From the NCBI GenBank assembly GCA_002255495.1, contig NCAP01000006.1, positions 1 to 43,774 on the forward strand: 43,774 nucleotides of DNA. Reading direction: 5' to 3'. The position numbers and the translations under genes are program-made. This stretch comes from Rhodospirillales bacterium 20-60-12 (lineage in GTDB: Bacteria > Pseudomonadota > Alphaproteobacteria > Acetobacterales > Acetobacteraceae). Positions 25,721 to 35,299 of this stretch are shown here, in pieces; within the stretch, counting starts at the first letter, position 1; each line of letters begins with the position of its first letter. Under the pieces are notes generated by a model that saw only the letters and a program-made list of their open reading frames with translations, was not told the origin of the DNA and ran no database searches.

Positions 25721-26974
25721 TCAGTCTTGCAGCGCAGCGGCTACGGCATCGGTCAGGCGGGTCAGGTCCGCCGGCTCGATGGTGAAAGCAGGGGTCAGAT
25801 AGACGATATCGCGGAACGGCCGGACCCATACACCCTGGCCGATGAGCTTCTGGCGCAGGGCCTGGGGGTCGGCGATGCGGTCGAGTTGGACCACGCCGAT
25901 GCCCCCCCTCACCCGCACATCGACGACATGCGGCAGCGCCCGGCAGGGTTCCAGCCCGGCGCGCAACTGCGCCGCGATGGTGCTGACCGCGCCGAGGCGG
26001 TCATTTGTTTCGAATAAATCGAGCGAGGCGTTGGCGGCCGCACAGGCCAGCGCGTTGGCCATGTAAGTCGGCCCGTGCATCAACGCGTCGGCTGGATTAT
26101 CCGACAAAAACGCATCGAATAACTCCCGGCTGGCAATCGTCGCGGCAATCGGCAGGAATCCTCCGGAGAGCGCCTTGGAGAGCGTGATGATATCGGGTGC
26201 TACGCCTGCTTGCTGAAAGGCGAATAGGGAGCCGGTGCGGCCGAAGCCGGTGAAAATCTCATCGAAAATCAGGCTCAGCCCGTAATGATCGGCTGCCTTG
26301 CGGAGCAGCAGGAGGGTCTCCGGCGGGTGGAATTTCATGCCCCCCGCGCCTTGCACCAATGGCTCGACGATGATGCCGGCGAGCGCGCGGTGATGTTGTT
26401 CGAGCGTTGCGTGAAACGCCGCGATGCTCGCCTGATCGACCGGCAATGCGGCGATGACATGGCGTGGCAGGAGGCCCGCGAATAATGAATGCATCCCCTC
26501 CTCGGGGTCGCACACTGCCATCGTGCCGATTGTATCGCCGTGATAGCCGCCCTGGAACGCCAGAAACTGCGTCCGCCCGCCCTGCCCGCGATTGAGCCGC
26601 GCCTGGATGGCGATTTTCATGGCCACCTCGACCGCGACGGACCCGGAATCGGTGAAGAATACGCGCTCCAGACCGGCGGGCATGAGGGCAGCGAGGCGGC
26701 TGGCCAGCCGATAAGCCGGCTCGTGCGCCAGGCCGCCAAACATGACATGGGGCAGCCGGGCAAGCTGAGCGGCGACGGCTTGCTGGATATGCGGGTGATT
26801 ATAGCCGTGGCAGGCGGTCCACCAGGAGGCGATGCCATCGATCAATATGCGGCCATCGGCGAGATGAATCCGGCTGCCTTCGGTGCGCAGCACCGGCAAG
26901 GGCAAAGGGGATGTTTGCATTTGCGCGTAAGGCAGCCAGACATGATCCCACCCTTCGCTTAGCCACGCCGTCAT
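25721..26974 (-). CDS. bioA: Adenosylmethionine-8-amino-7-oxononanoate transaminase
   Basis: Uses S-adenosylmethionine as amino donor to make diaminopelargonic acid, the step between BioF and BioD. The 417 residues include WLPYAQMQ at the start (a BioA hallmark), GIASWWTACHGYNHP, the cofactor segment GGYHGDTIGTMAV, IFDEIFTGFGRTG, and the Schiff-base lysine in LSKALSGGFLPIA. Length is normal. It lies on the minus strand before truB, separated from bioFD by dadA, lpdA and the ribosomal genes. No bioC or bioH was seen in the window, so pimeloyl supply must be elsewhere. Confidence 0.95.
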   Translation of the reverse strand: MTAWLSEGWDHVWLPYAQMQTSPLPLPVLRTEGSRIHLADGRILIDGIASWWTACHGYNHPHIQQAVAAQLARLPHVMFGGLAHEPAYRLASRLAALMPAGLERVFFTDSGSVAVEVAMKIAIQARLNRGQGGRTQFLAFQGGYHGDTIGTMAVCDPEEGMHSLFAGLLPRHVIAALPVDQASIAAFHATLEQHHRALAGIIVEPLVQGAGGMKFHPPETLLLLRKAADHYGLSLIFDEIFTGFGRTGSLFAFQQAGVAPDIITLSKALSGGFLPIAATIASRELFDAFLSDNPADALMHGPTYMANALACAAANASLDLFETNDRLGAVSTIAAQLRAGLEPCRALPHVVDVRVRGGIGVVQLDRIADPQALRQKLIGQGVWVRPFRDIVYLTPAFTIEPADLTRLTDAVAAALQD

Positions 26975-27046
26975 GACCCTGCCTTTCGCGTTTTCCCACG
27001 GCGTTATAGGCGCAAGGCGATGGGTGCGTCCAAGGGGGCGGGCAGA

Positions 27047-28978
27047 TCAGTCGCAGCAGCTATGGCGCGGGGTTGGCGGCGGCAAATCCATGGCCGGGTT
27101 CTGGTTGAAGAATCCGGCCGGCTTGAGGGTGAAACTGCAATGCGCCACCGGCATGACCGGCCAATCTTCCGGTCTTGGAATATGATGCGCGCCGAGCGTG
27201 TACCACAGCACGATATCGGTATTATCGAGGCTATGATCGCGCTTGATCCATTGATCGATGCCGTGGGGGGCCGGGTTTTGATTGATATAATCATCGGCGA
27301 CAAATAACTCCGCCGGCTGATAATGGGTGGCCCATAGCGAGTGGGCGATGAAGCCGGCCCGTTTGATCAGGCTCGACGAGGGATGCGCGAAGGGTTTGAC
27401 CGTGTCGGCGCCGGGGATGAGCTTATAGGCTGTGGGCCTGCCCACCGCGTTCAGGCGGTTCGGATTGACGATCATCCAGGTGCGCCCTGTGTCGGGGTTG
27501 GTATCGCGCGCTGCCTGGGCTTCGGAGGTGAGTTGCGTATAGACCGGCCGGTAGCAGCCGGCGTACGGATTTGCCGCATCTTCGGGATCTGCGATCGTAT
27601 CGACTTCGTAGAGCGAATTGCCCGCGCCATCGATATCCATATCGAGGCGAAAACTGAAAAAATGCTGATGGATGGGCGCGTAAAGCTGGGGTGCCACCAT
27701 AGCGCCGTGCGAAGGTGCGACACCCGGCGGCAAAGCGCCGACCGAGAGGCAGCCGGTGAGCTTGACCTCCATTTGAATGTCGCCGTTTTGATAGAAATAC
27801 CAATAGAACCCGTAATCGTAATTGCCGACCGTCGCGAAGAACGAGACGACAAGCCGGCGCGAGCGACGCACTTCGGTATGGTTGCTGCGCCAATCTGTAT
27901 GTTTCCACATGACACCGGCATCTTCTTCATGCAGGCATATGGCGTTTTTCAGCGTCTCCACCTCGCCTGCCATGGTCAGCATATGGGCGTCGAAATACTG
28001 GATGACGCCGAGACAATCGCAGCCGAGCACAAGGCTGTTGGTCATTCGCCCCATGCCGTATTCACCGACATCGAAGACGTTTTTTTTGTTATGCGTGACG
28101 CTCGGGTCGCCATACGGCACCTGCATTTCGGACAATGAGGCCCGGTGCATGATCGGCCGCAACACGCCGTCCTCCAGATATCCGACTTCATGCAGGACCA
28201 GCCCCTCGCGCGGGGTGAAGCCGATGCGCATCTGCCATTTCTGCCAGCTGACATGATAGCCATCGATCGTAAAACTCGGGCCATCGGACTGGATAATATC
28301 GAGCGGCTTGAGGTCGCTGCGCAACGGCCCCACGGATTGCGCGGTATAATTGCCGGTCAATGGCGGCAGGGGGGTGTCGCCTTCGTCGATCACCTCGACG
28401 ACTTTCATGTCGATCAGATCGACATAGGTGATCAACCCTTCGACCGGCCTGCCATAGCCGACATCATCCGCACTGCCGCGGATCCAGGTGAGGGCCTGGG
28501 CCAGGCGGCATTGGGGGAATTTTTCGTCGCCATAAGCCCCGGCAGACCAGGGGTCGACGATCGCTTTATCGAGGTCAGTAATGCCGCGCCGGGCGAGGGC
28601 GGATTGCCAGCCTGGATCGGCTTTGACCGCGTTTTCGCAAAGGATAAATTCTTCGAGCACGATGCCGGGCTGAATTCCGGGCTTGGGCGTGAGCGACACC
28701 AGCGAGCCGGCATTGAGGCTGATGATGGCCTCGTAGGCCAAGCGTTCGGTAAGGTCGATCAGGATCATGAATATTTCACGCGGCGGGTTGCCTGCCGCGA
28801 GCGCAGCCTTGTTCGGCTCGCGCAAAGCGGCGGAGACGAACCGCAGCAGGCCCGACAAACCCGGCGCTGCGCGCAAAATGGCCACCGCCCGGAGAATTTC
28901 AGCTTTGCTTAACGGATCAAACGGGTGCGGCTGCGCTATCGTCTGGGGCTCGTTGGCCAGCGACACATGATGATCCAT
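27047..28978 (-). CDS. Primary-amine oxidase, copper/TPQ type, cytoplasmic form
   Basis: Oxidises primary amines to aldehyde, ammonia and hydrogen peroxide. 643 residues, the size of the Arthrobacter enzymes rather than the 757-residue periplasmic TynA. The TPQ-forming tyrosine is Tyr387 in VGNYDYGFY. The copper ligands are His437 and His439 in APIHQHFFSF plus a late His in PVAHCSFTLKP. A likely catalytic-base Asp is in DVGEYGMG near 303. The N-terminus MDHHVSLANEPQTIAQ shows no signal peptide, so it should work inside the cell. GGAG is 7 bases before the ATG. Divergent from an amine/amino-acid permease that would supply substrate. Confidence 0.94.
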   Translation of the reverse strand: MDHHVSLANEPQTIAQPHPFDPLSKAEILRAVAILRAAPGLSGLLRFVSAALREPNKAALAAGNPPREIFMILIDLTERLAYEAIISLNAGSLVSLTPKPGIQPGIVLEEFILCENAVKADPGWQSALARRGITDLDKAIVDPWSAGAYGDEKFPQCRLAQALTWIRGSADDVGYGRPVEGLITYVDLIDMKVVEVIDEGDTPLPPLTGNYTAQSVGPLRSDLKPLDIIQSDGPSFTIDGYHVSWQKWQMRIGFTPREGLVLHEVGYLEDGVLRPIMHRASLSEMQVPYGDPSVTHNKKNVFDVGEYGMGRMTNSLVLGCDCLGVIQYFDAHMLTMAGEVETLKNAICLHEEDAGVMWKHTDWRSNHTEVRRSRRLVVSFFATVGNYDYGFYWYFYQNGDIQMEVKLTGCLSVGALPPGVAPSHGAMVAPQLYAPIHQHFFSFRLDMDIDGAGNSLYEVDTIADPEDAANPYAGCYRPVYTQLTSEAQAARDTNPDTGRTWMIVNPNRLNAVGRPTAYKLIPGADTVKPFAHPSSSLIKRAGFIAHSLWATHYQPAELFVADDYINQNPAPHGIDQWIKRDHSLDNTDIVLWYTLGAHHIPRPEDWPVMPVAHCSFTLKPAGFFNQNPAMDLPPPTPRHSCCD

Positions 28979-29179
28979 TTTTTTCTCCGTGATGTTGATT
29001 GGTGATGGCGCACAGGCCCGCGCGGCGGTTCACTTTAATTTGCCTAGATTGGTGTCATTTGAGCAAGCAGATTATTATTTTGCACTAAAAATATCGGAAT
29101 ATGATGAATTTGAATCCATATGATTAAAATTAAATCTCAATAAACGCCCCTGACTCAGCCAGATTCGCCATATTTTCAG

Positions 29180-29196
29180 TTGGCGCGAAATTTGCG
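29180..29196 (+). promoter_or_regulatory. Sigma54 (RpoN) promoter of the amine permease operon
   Basis: TTGGCGCGAAATTTGCG matches the -24/-12 consensus TGGCACG-N4-TTGC with a single difference in the core. The GG and GC doublets are exactly 10 bases apart. The predicted start is about 30 bases before the permease ATG. The 257-base divergent gap upstream is AT-rich and long enough for an activator site, though no clear NtrC palindrome was recognised. Confidence 0.7.
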
Positions 29197-29235
29197 GAGC
29201 AGAGATTTGGTCAATCATCCGCGCAGGAGAATCAC

Positions 29236-30654
29236 ATGAGTGCTTCGTCAGAGCCTATTTCGCTGATCAATGATGATGCCGTCAGCCCCAGCCTGCGCGG
29301 CGGGAGCCTGAGTTTTATTGAAACGCTTGGCCAGTCGATTGCCAATATCTCGCCGACCTTTACGCCCGCTTTGAATATATCCGTCGTCGCCGGACTGGCC
29401 GGTAATGCCTCGTGGCTGGCTTATCTGATCGGCACGATCGGGATGCTGCTGGTTGCCGGCAATATTGGTATTCTGGCTAAACGCCACCCGATGGCGGGCT
29501 CGTATTTTGTGTATATCGGCCGCACGCTCGGGCCATTTGCCGGGCTCATCGCCGGGTGGAGCATGATTGCGGCCTATATCGTCACCGCCATCGCGGTCGT
29601 GTTCGGTGCCGGTATTTTTCTGGATAACATGCTCACCGCGCTGGGATTTGCCGCCTTCGTTCCCAATCGGGCAGCGTTTTATGTGGTGTTCACCCTGCTC
29701 GTCGCCGCGGCAGCTTATAGCGACGTGCGGCTCTCGTCACGCATGGGCCTGATACTCGAGGGCGTCTCGCTGGCGATTATTGCCGCCATTACCGTGCTCG
29801 TGCTGATGCGCCATGGCACCGCGGTCGATCCGCAGCAATTCGTTAATATCAAATTCGGCGGCGTGATGGGCGCGCTGGCGTTTTCGGTGTTCAGCTTCGT
29901 CGGTTTCGAAAGTGCAGCCAGCATGGGCAAGGAGGCCCGCAACCCCACCCAGACCGTGCCGCGCGCCATCATGATGTCAGCTATTCTGGCCGGCGGATTC
30001 TTCGTTGTGATCGCTTATTGCATGGTGCTTGGCGTTGCAGACAAGGCTGATGTCATCGGTAATTCCGCTGCACCGTTCTCGGAAATTACCAAAGCTGCCG
30101 GCCTGACCTGGGCCGGCGGCGTGGTTTACTTCGCCTCCCTGATCAGCGCCTTCGCCTGCACACTCGCCTGCATCAATGCCTCCTCGCGCATGGTGTTCTC
30201 GATGAGCCGCTACCAGTTCCTGCACGCGAGTGCCGGCGCGGTGAGCCAGAAGCACCAAACCCCCCATATCGCCATCGCCGCATCAACAGCGCTTACCATT
30301 TTGGTGACATTGCTGTTCCTGCCCGCCGACCCGCTGAATGCCTTCGGATATACCGGCACATTTGCAACATTCGGCTTCCTGGTTGTGTATATGCTGATGT
30401 GCGTGGTCGCCCCGGTTGAACTTAAACGCGCCGGCGAACTCAAGGCCAAGCATATCATCCTCTCGGCAGCCGGCGTACTCGTCATGGCGTTTGTAATTTT
30501 TGGCAGCCTCTACCCCATCCCCTCGGCACCCTATAATTATATCCCTTATCTGTTCGGCGGCTATCTGCTGATCGGGGCGGTGTGGTACGGCGTCTTGACG
30601 CAGCGGAACAAGAATATCACGCTGAACAACGTAATGCTGCTCGACATGGAGTGA
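29236..30654 (+). CDS. APC-family amino acid/amine permease
   Basis: 472 residues with about 12 membrane helices. The N-terminal FIETLGQSIANISPTFTP and the FVGFESAASMGKEARNPTQTVPRAI block after helix 6 are typical of APC-superfamily proton symporters. The GFESAA glutamate region is a conserved substrate-site loop. Substrate is inferred to be a primary amine or amine-releasing compound, because an amine oxidase is divergent and a cysteine hydrolase is co-transcribed. CAGGAGA is 7 bases before the ATG. Transcription probably comes from the sigma54 site about 40 bases upstream, which would place it under nitrogen control. Confidence 0.88.
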   Translation: MSASSEPISLINDDAVSPSLRGGSLSFIETLGQSIANISPTFTPALNISVVAGLAGNASWLAYLIGTIGMLLVAGNIGILAKRHPMAGSYFVYIGRTLGPFAGLIAGWSMIAAYIVTAIAVVFGAGIFLDNMLTALGFAAFVPNRAAFYVVFTLLVAAAAYSDVRLSSRMGLILEGVSLAIIAAITVLVLMRHGTAVDPQQFVNIKFGGVMGALAFSVFSFVGFESAASMGKEARNPTQTVPRAIMMSAILAGGFFVVIAYCMVLGVADKADVIGNSAAPFSEITKAAGLTWAGGVVYFASLISAFACTLACINASSRMVFSMSRYQFLHASAGAVSQKHQTPHIAIAASTALTILVTLLFLPADPLNAFGYTGTFATFGFLVVYMLMCVVAPVELKRAGELKAKHIILSAAGVLVMAFVIFGSLYPIPSAPYNYIPYLFGGYLLIGAVWYGVLTQRNKNITLNNVMLLDME

Positions 30655-30656
30655 AA

Positions 30657-31349
30657 ATGCCGCCCTGGAAAACCGCCCACCGCTCACTTTATTACCAGGG
30701 CGCGCCCGAACCCGAAGACCCGGTTCTGATCAAAGGCCGGGTCGCCTTGCTCGTCATCGATATGCAAAATACCTATCTCGAACGCCCCGACCCCGCTCAT
30801 CTCGCAGGCGCCGACCGGGAGCGCTATGATGCCTGGACACCGTTCCACAGCCGCATGCACGATACCGTTATTCCGACCATCGCCCACTTGCTCAAAACCT
30901 TCCGCGAGGGCGGCCATGATGTGATTTTTGCCCGCATCGCCTGCCAACTTGCCGACGGACGCGACAGATCGCTCAGCCAGAAAAAACCCGGCTGGAATAA
31001 TCTGCTCCTGCCGAAAGACGAACACGCCTCGCAAATCCTGCCGCAAATCGCCCCGCTGCCCGGTGAGATCGTCATCACCAAAACCACTGATTCCGCCCTC
31101 ACCGGCACCAATTTGCGACTGATCCTCTCGAACATCAGCATTACACATGTCATCTGCACCGGCATCTTTACCGATCAATGCGTCGCCTCAACCGTGCGAT
31201 CACTCGCCGACGAAAGCTTCGATGTCATCGTCGTCGAAGATGGCTGCGCCGCCGGAGACCATGGACTGCACCTGAAAGAACTCGAAATCATCAATATGAT
31301 CTATTGCAACGTCATGACCGCCGCCGAATTGGCGACGTATCTGCCGTGA
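30657..31349 (+). CDS. Cysteine hydrolase, isochorismatase family
   Basis: 230 residues. The catalytic triad is visible as Asp in LLVIDMQNTYL, Lys in ITKTTDSALTGT and Cys in CTGIFTDQCVASTVR. A GT loop with a cis-peptide-type TGI is just before the cysteine. Family members hydrolyse amides or vinyl ethers (nicotinamide, carbamoylsarcosine, biuret, isochorismate). Here, two bases after the permease stop and under the same sigma54 promoter, release of ammonia or an amine from an imported amide or ureide is the best guess. The frame is open back into the permease, but ATG 30657 fits the overlap geometry. Confidence 0.88.
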   Translation: MPPWKTAHRSLYYQGAPEPEDPVLIKGRVALLVIDMQNTYLERPDPAHLAGADRERYDAWTPFHSRMHDTVIPTIAHLLKTFREGGHDVIFARIACQLADGRDRSLSQKKPGWNNLLLPKDEHASQILPQIAPLPGEIVITKTTDSALTGTNLRLILSNISITHVICTGIFTDQCVASTVRSLADESFDVIVVEDGCAAGDHGLHLKELEIINMIYCNVMTAAELATYLP

Positions 31350-31452
31350 AGCCCACCAAAGCGGGTGCGTGGGCAGGATAGTAAGGCCAAGAGGCTCTGC
31401 CTCCTGGACCTCCGCCAAAGGCGATGCCTCTGGAAACCATTGATCTGGCTCT

Positions 31453-31580
31453 CAGTGAAAAGGGGGCCAATTATGGTGTTTCAAACAGCGTGCTAGGCCC
31501 CCTTTTTACTGAGCGCCTTACCAGGGTCCAGGGCATTATGCCCTGGCAGGGGTTCAGGGGACAGCGTCCCCTGATCTTGC
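31453..31580. repeat. Inverted repeats in the gap after the amine operon; terminator-like
   Basis: Arms CTCAGTGAAAAGGGGGCC and GGCCCCCTTTTTACTGAG form a long inverted repeat with a loop of about 25 bases. The descending T run makes it a candidate terminator for the hydrolase. Two further hairpins follow, CCAGGGCATTATGCCCTGG and AGGGGACAGCGTCCCCT. No coding sequence is evident in 31350-31610. Confidence 0.6.
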
Positions 31581-31610
31581 TTTCAACGCCACGCACCTGG
31601 CTTTGGGGTT

Positions 31611-33218
31611 TCAGGGCATATTGCGGTCGGCGAGGATCATGCGGGCGGCTTTTTCGCCGATGACCATGGTGGGGGCGTTGGTATTGCCGCTGATCAGGGT
31701 TGGCATGATGGAGGCATCGACAACTCTGAGCGCTTCGATGCCGTGGACGCGCAGGCGGTCATCGACGACGGCCATGTCATCCTGGCCCATTTTGCAGGTG
31801 CCCACCGGGTGGTAGATGGTTTCGGCGGAATTGCGAATGGTTTCGATAAGTTCGCTATCGGATTGGCGGTTGGGGCCGGGCTCCATTTCCGCGCCGGAGA
31901 TGGCTTGCATGGCGGGGGCGGCCATGATTTTGCGGCCCAGTTTGAGCCCGCCGAGCAGGATTTGCAGGTCATCGGGGTGGCTGAGGTAATTGGCTTCGAT
32001 GCGCGGATCGGCCAGCGGGTCGGCGGAGGTGAGGCCGATATGGCCGCGGCTTTTGGGGTGAAGTTGGCAGCAATGCAGGGTCATGCCGTAGCCGAGTGTG
32101 GGTTTGCGGCCGTGGTCGCGCAGGGCGGTGGGCAGGAAATGGAATTGAATTTCCGGCCGGACCGATTCTGGGGAGAGGCGGGCAAAGCCGCCTGATTCGG
32201 CGGCGTTGCTGGCGAGCATGCCGGAGCCTGATTTGCGGTATTCGTTGAAGGCTTTGATCATGGTCGGCAATGTGCCGAGGCCAACCCCGACGGCGCGTTT
32301 CGTGCGGTCTTTTTGCAGAATCGCGACATCGAGATGGTCCTGCAGATTTTGCCCGACGCCGGGCAGATCATGTTTGAGTTCGATGCCGTGGCGGGAGAGT
32401 TCGGCGCGCGGGCCGATGCCTGAGAGCATGAGCAATTGCGGAGAGTTGATGGCGCCGCCTGCCAGGATGACCTCACGGCGGGCTGTCATGCGTTGCAGGC
32501 CGGTGGCGGTTTTGGCTTCGATGCCGGTGGCGCGTTTGCCGGTGAGCAGGATTTGTGTGGCGTGCGCGCCGGTGATGATGGTCAGGTTGGGGCGGGATTT
32601 GGCGTGGTCGAGGAAGGCGCGCGCGGCCGAGAAGCGTTTGCCGTTTTTTTGCGTGACCTGATAGAAGCCCACACCTTCCTGGTCGGCGCCGTTGAAATCG
32701 CGATTGTCAGGCAGGCCGGCTTCGATGCCGGCTTTGACGAAGATTTCTGCGAGCGGGTTGAAGCCGCGCAGATCGGCGACGTTGAGTTCGCCGCCGGCAC
32801 CGTGAAATTCATCCGCGCCGCGTTCGTTATGTTCGAGCGTCTTGAAGATGGGAAACAGATTATCCCAGCCCCAGCCTGGATTACCCAAGGATTCCCACTC
32901 GTCGTAATCGGCTTTGTTGCCGCGGATATAAACCATGGCGTTGATCGAGGATGAGCCGCCGAGGGTTTTGCCGCGCGGCCAATAAAGCCGGCGGCCATTG
33001 AGGTGAGGTTCGGGCTCGGTGTTGAAATACCAATTATAGGTTTTCGTGCCGAGCAGCCCGACGATGCCGATCGGTGTGTTGATCATGAAGGCCGCACCGC
33101 CGTGATCGGGCTTGCCGGCTTCGAGCAGGCAGACGGTTGTGGCCGGGTCTGCCGACAGACGGTTGGCCAGAACCGAGCCTGCTGAACCCGCGCCCACGAT
33201 GATATAATCATATTCCAT
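31611..33218 (-). CDS. GMC oxidoreductase, choline/alcohol dehydrogenase-like
   Basis: 535 residues of the FAD-dependent glucose-methanol-choline family. The start MEYDYIIVGAGSAGSVLANRLS is the FAD-binding motif. GGSSSINAMVYIRG is GMC signature 1 and GGAINSPQLLMLSGIGP is signature 2. The catalytic HPVGTCKMG carries the active-site His near residue 468. It is in the BetA/AlkJ branch, which oxidises choline or medium-chain and polycyclic alcohols to aldehydes. BetB is not nearby, so choline as substrate is unproved. The frame opens 33 codons earlier, but GGGAGAGGCGGCGAA before ATG 33218 and the motif position fix the start. Confidence 0.92.
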   Translation of the reverse strand: MEYDYIIVGAGSAGSVLANRLSADPATTVCLLEAGKPDHGGAAFMINTPIGIVGLLGTKTYNWYFNTEPEPHLNGRRLYWPRGKTLGGSSSINAMVYIRGNKADYDEWESLGNPGWGWDNLFPIFKTLEHNERGADEFHGAGGELNVADLRGFNPLAEIFVKAGIEAGLPDNRDFNGADQEGVGFYQVTQKNGKRFSAARAFLDHAKSRPNLTIITGAHATQILLTGKRATGIEAKTATGLQRMTARREVILAGGAINSPQLLMLSGIGPRAELSRHGIELKHDLPGVGQNLQDHLDVAILQKDRTKRAVGVGLGTLPTMIKAFNEYRKSGSGMLASNAAESGGFARLSPESVRPEIQFHFLPTALRDHGRKPTLGYGMTLHCCQLHPKSRGHIGLTSADPLADPRIEANYLSHPDDLQILLGGLKLGRKIMAAPAMQAISGAEMEPGPNRQSDSELIETIRNSAETIYHPVGTCKMGQDDMAVVDDRLRVHGIEALRVVDASIMPTLISGNTNAPTMVIGEKAARMILADRNMP

Positions 33219-33272
33219 TTCGCCGCCTCTCCCTTCGTTTGCCCCGACGGCGCCGGTGGTCCGGCGCTCTTG

Positions 33273-33369
33273 GGTGCGATGCGTTATCACGCACCGGCTC
33301 CATCCGTATTTTTCCAATCAATATTGGTTTAGCTGGAGTCAAGTGAGTCCATCCAAACCAATATTGATC
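33273..33369. repeat. Two-hairpin palindromic repeat, copy B
   Basis: First hairpin 33273-33295 (GGTGCGATGCG paired with CACGCACC). Second palindrome 33316-33369: AATCAATATTGGTTTAG and GGAGTC pair with GAGTCC and AAACCAATATTGAT. The order and the central sequence match copy A at 22744-22847. It sits upstream of the GMC gene and at the 3' end of htpG. Confidence 0.82.
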
Positions 33370-33425
33370 TAGCCGTTAACGTAAAGGGTAATCTTACCTC
33401 ATTCCGGCGATTTGGCCAGTCGCAT

Positions 33426-35231
33426 TCAGGTGAGCGAAATGGCGCCGGCGACCAGGCGGGCGAAGCGGGCGGGGTCTTGCGGCAAGTCGCCATCCTGGAT
33501 GCGAGCGAGGTCGAGCAGCAGGCCGGCCCAATCGGTGATCGGTTCGCCGGCCGCCACGCGGTCTTTGAGTTTGCCGATCAGGCTGTGGGCGGGGTTGAGC
33601 TCCAAGGCTGGTTTGGCGGCATAGACCGGCCGGCCCGAGCGGCGCATCAGGCGTTGCATGGCCAGATCGGGCCCGCCGCTGGCGGCGGCGAGGGCGGCGG
33701 CGCTGTCGGTGAGGCGGGAGGTGGCTCTGACCGCGCTGACCTGCTCGCCGAGCGCTTCGGCGATGGCTTTGCAGAGCGCTTCCATCGCATCGTCATGCGC
33801 GGCATCGGTGAATAAATCGCCGGCGGCGGCGATATGTTTGAGTTTTTTATCACGATAGGTATCGAGCCGCTCGGGCCAGAAGAAATCGATCTGGTCGGAG
33901 AGCAGCAGCACCTCGATATTTTTCGCGCGAAACCCTTCAAGCTGCGGCGAGGCGGCCAGCGCATCGGCGTTTTCACCCGTGAGGTAATAGATGGTGTCCT
34001 GCTCGGCTGGCATGCGCTCGATATAGTCATCGAGGCTGGTGTTGGCGTGCAAAGTGGAGCGCACGCGGATGAGGCCCGCGATGTCGCTGCGCTTTTCGGC
34101 ATCTTCGTAGATGCCCTCTTTCATGATGGCGCCGAAATTATCAAAGAAGGTCAGATAATCATCGGCGTCCTTGGCTTTGGTTTTCAACTCGGTCAGCACC
34201 CGGTTGGTCAGTGCTTTGCGGATGCGGGTGAGGACGGGCGTGGATTGCAGCATTTCGCGCGAGACATTGAGCGGCAGATCCTCGGTATCGACGACGCCTT
34301 GCACGAAGCGCAGCCAGTCGGGCAGCATTTTGGCATCGTCGGTGATGAACATGCGCCGCACATGCAGCCGCACCCGGCTTTCGCGGGTTTCCTCGACCGC
34401 CATGAACGGTTTGGCGCCGGGGATGAAGAGCAATGCGGAGAATTCCATATTGCCTTCGGCCCGCCAATGGATTGTGGCCCAAGGCTGGTCGAACATATTG
34501 CCCAGATGGCGGTAGAAGGCGTGATAATCCTGCTCGCTGACATCGGATTTGCTTTTCCGCCACAAGGCGGTGCCTTCATTGGCGGACTGGAATTTACCGT
34601 CCTGTTCGAGGGCGATGGGCACGCTGATATGATCGGCCCATTTGCGAATGATCGTCTCCAAGCGGACCGGTTCGAGATATTCGCCGGCGTCGTCCTTGAT
34701 GTGCAAAATCACGTCGGTGCCCGGCTGCTCGCGGCTTGCATCGGTAATGGTGAAGCCGCTGCGGCCTTCGGATTCCCATGATGCCGCGGCATCGGTGCCG
34801 GCCCTGCGGGAGATGACCTGCACGCGGTCTGCGACCATGAAGGCGGCATAGAAGCCGACGCCGAACTGGCCGATCAGGCTTGGCTTGTCCTCGGCTTTGG
34901 CAGCACCGATGGCGGCCGAGAAAGCGCGTGTGCCCGAGCGGGCGATGGTGCCCAGATGGGCGATCAGATCCTCCCGGCTCATGCCGATGCCATCGTCGCT
35001 GATGGTCAGGGTTTTTGCCTCCTTGTCGGCGCTGATGCGAATGCCGGCATTTTCCGGCAAAGCGAGGGCTTCATCCGACAAGGCTTCGAACCGCCGGCGG
35101 TCGATCGCATCGGCCGCGTTGGCGACGAGCTCACGAAGAAAAATCTCGCGCTCGGAATAGAGCGAATGAACGACCAGATCGAGCAGCCGATCAACCTCGG
35201 CGGCGAAAGGTTGGGTTTGTGTTTCGGTCAT
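33426..35231 (-). CDS. htpG: Molecular chaperone HtpG (Hsp90)
   Basis: 601 residues, somewhat shorter than the 624 of E. coli HtpG. The N-terminal GHKL ATPase domain carries [28 protein letters not shown] and [17 protein letters not shown], the three ATP-site motifs. The middle domain (about 220-490) contains the catalytic-loop segment [11 protein letters not shown]. The C-terminal dimer domain ends [16 protein letters not shown]...[11 protein letters not shown]. Start ATG 35231 follows GGAGG at 4-5 bases and begins [17 protein letters not shown]. The open 37 codons upstream are not expected to be used. A heat-shock promoter was not recognised. Confidence 0.96.
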   Translation of the reverse strand: MTETQTQPFAAEVDRLLDLVVHSLYSEREIFLRELVANAADAIDRRRFEALSDEALALPENAGIRISADKEAKTLTISDDGIGMSREDLIAHLGTIARSGTRAFSAAIGAAKAEDKPSLIGQFGVGFYAAFMVADRVQVISRRAGTDAAASWESEGRSGFTITDASREQPGTDVILHIKDDAGEYLEPVRLETIIRKWADHISVPIALEQDGKFQSANEGTALWRKSKSDVSEQDYHAFYRHLGNMFDQPWATIHWRAEGNMEFSALLFIPGAKPFMAVEETRESRVRLHVRRMFITDDAKMLPDWLRFVQGVVDTEDLPLNVSREMLQSTPVLTRIRKALTNRVLTELKTKAKDADDYLTFFDNFGAIMKEGIYEDAEKRSDIAGLIRVRSTLHANTSLDDYIERMPAEQDTIYYLTGENADALAASPQLEGFRAKNIEVLLLSDQIDFFWPERLDTYRDKKLKHIAAAGDLFTDAAHDDAMEALCKAIAEALGEQVSAVRATSRLTDSAAALAAASGGPDLAMQRLMRRSGRPVYAAKPALELNPAHSLIGKLKDRVAAGEPITDWAGLLLDLARIQDGDLPQDPARFARLVAGAISLT

Positions 35232-35299
35232 GGTGCCTCCAGAAGAATGTCGTAATCGTTCGGGTGATATAAGGTTTTTTTTGCTGAGTGGAAGCGGCT

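Noticed and set aside
33834-34781. 315-codon open frame antisense to htpG
   Set aside because: Codon-structure shadow; low-complexity product without family features.
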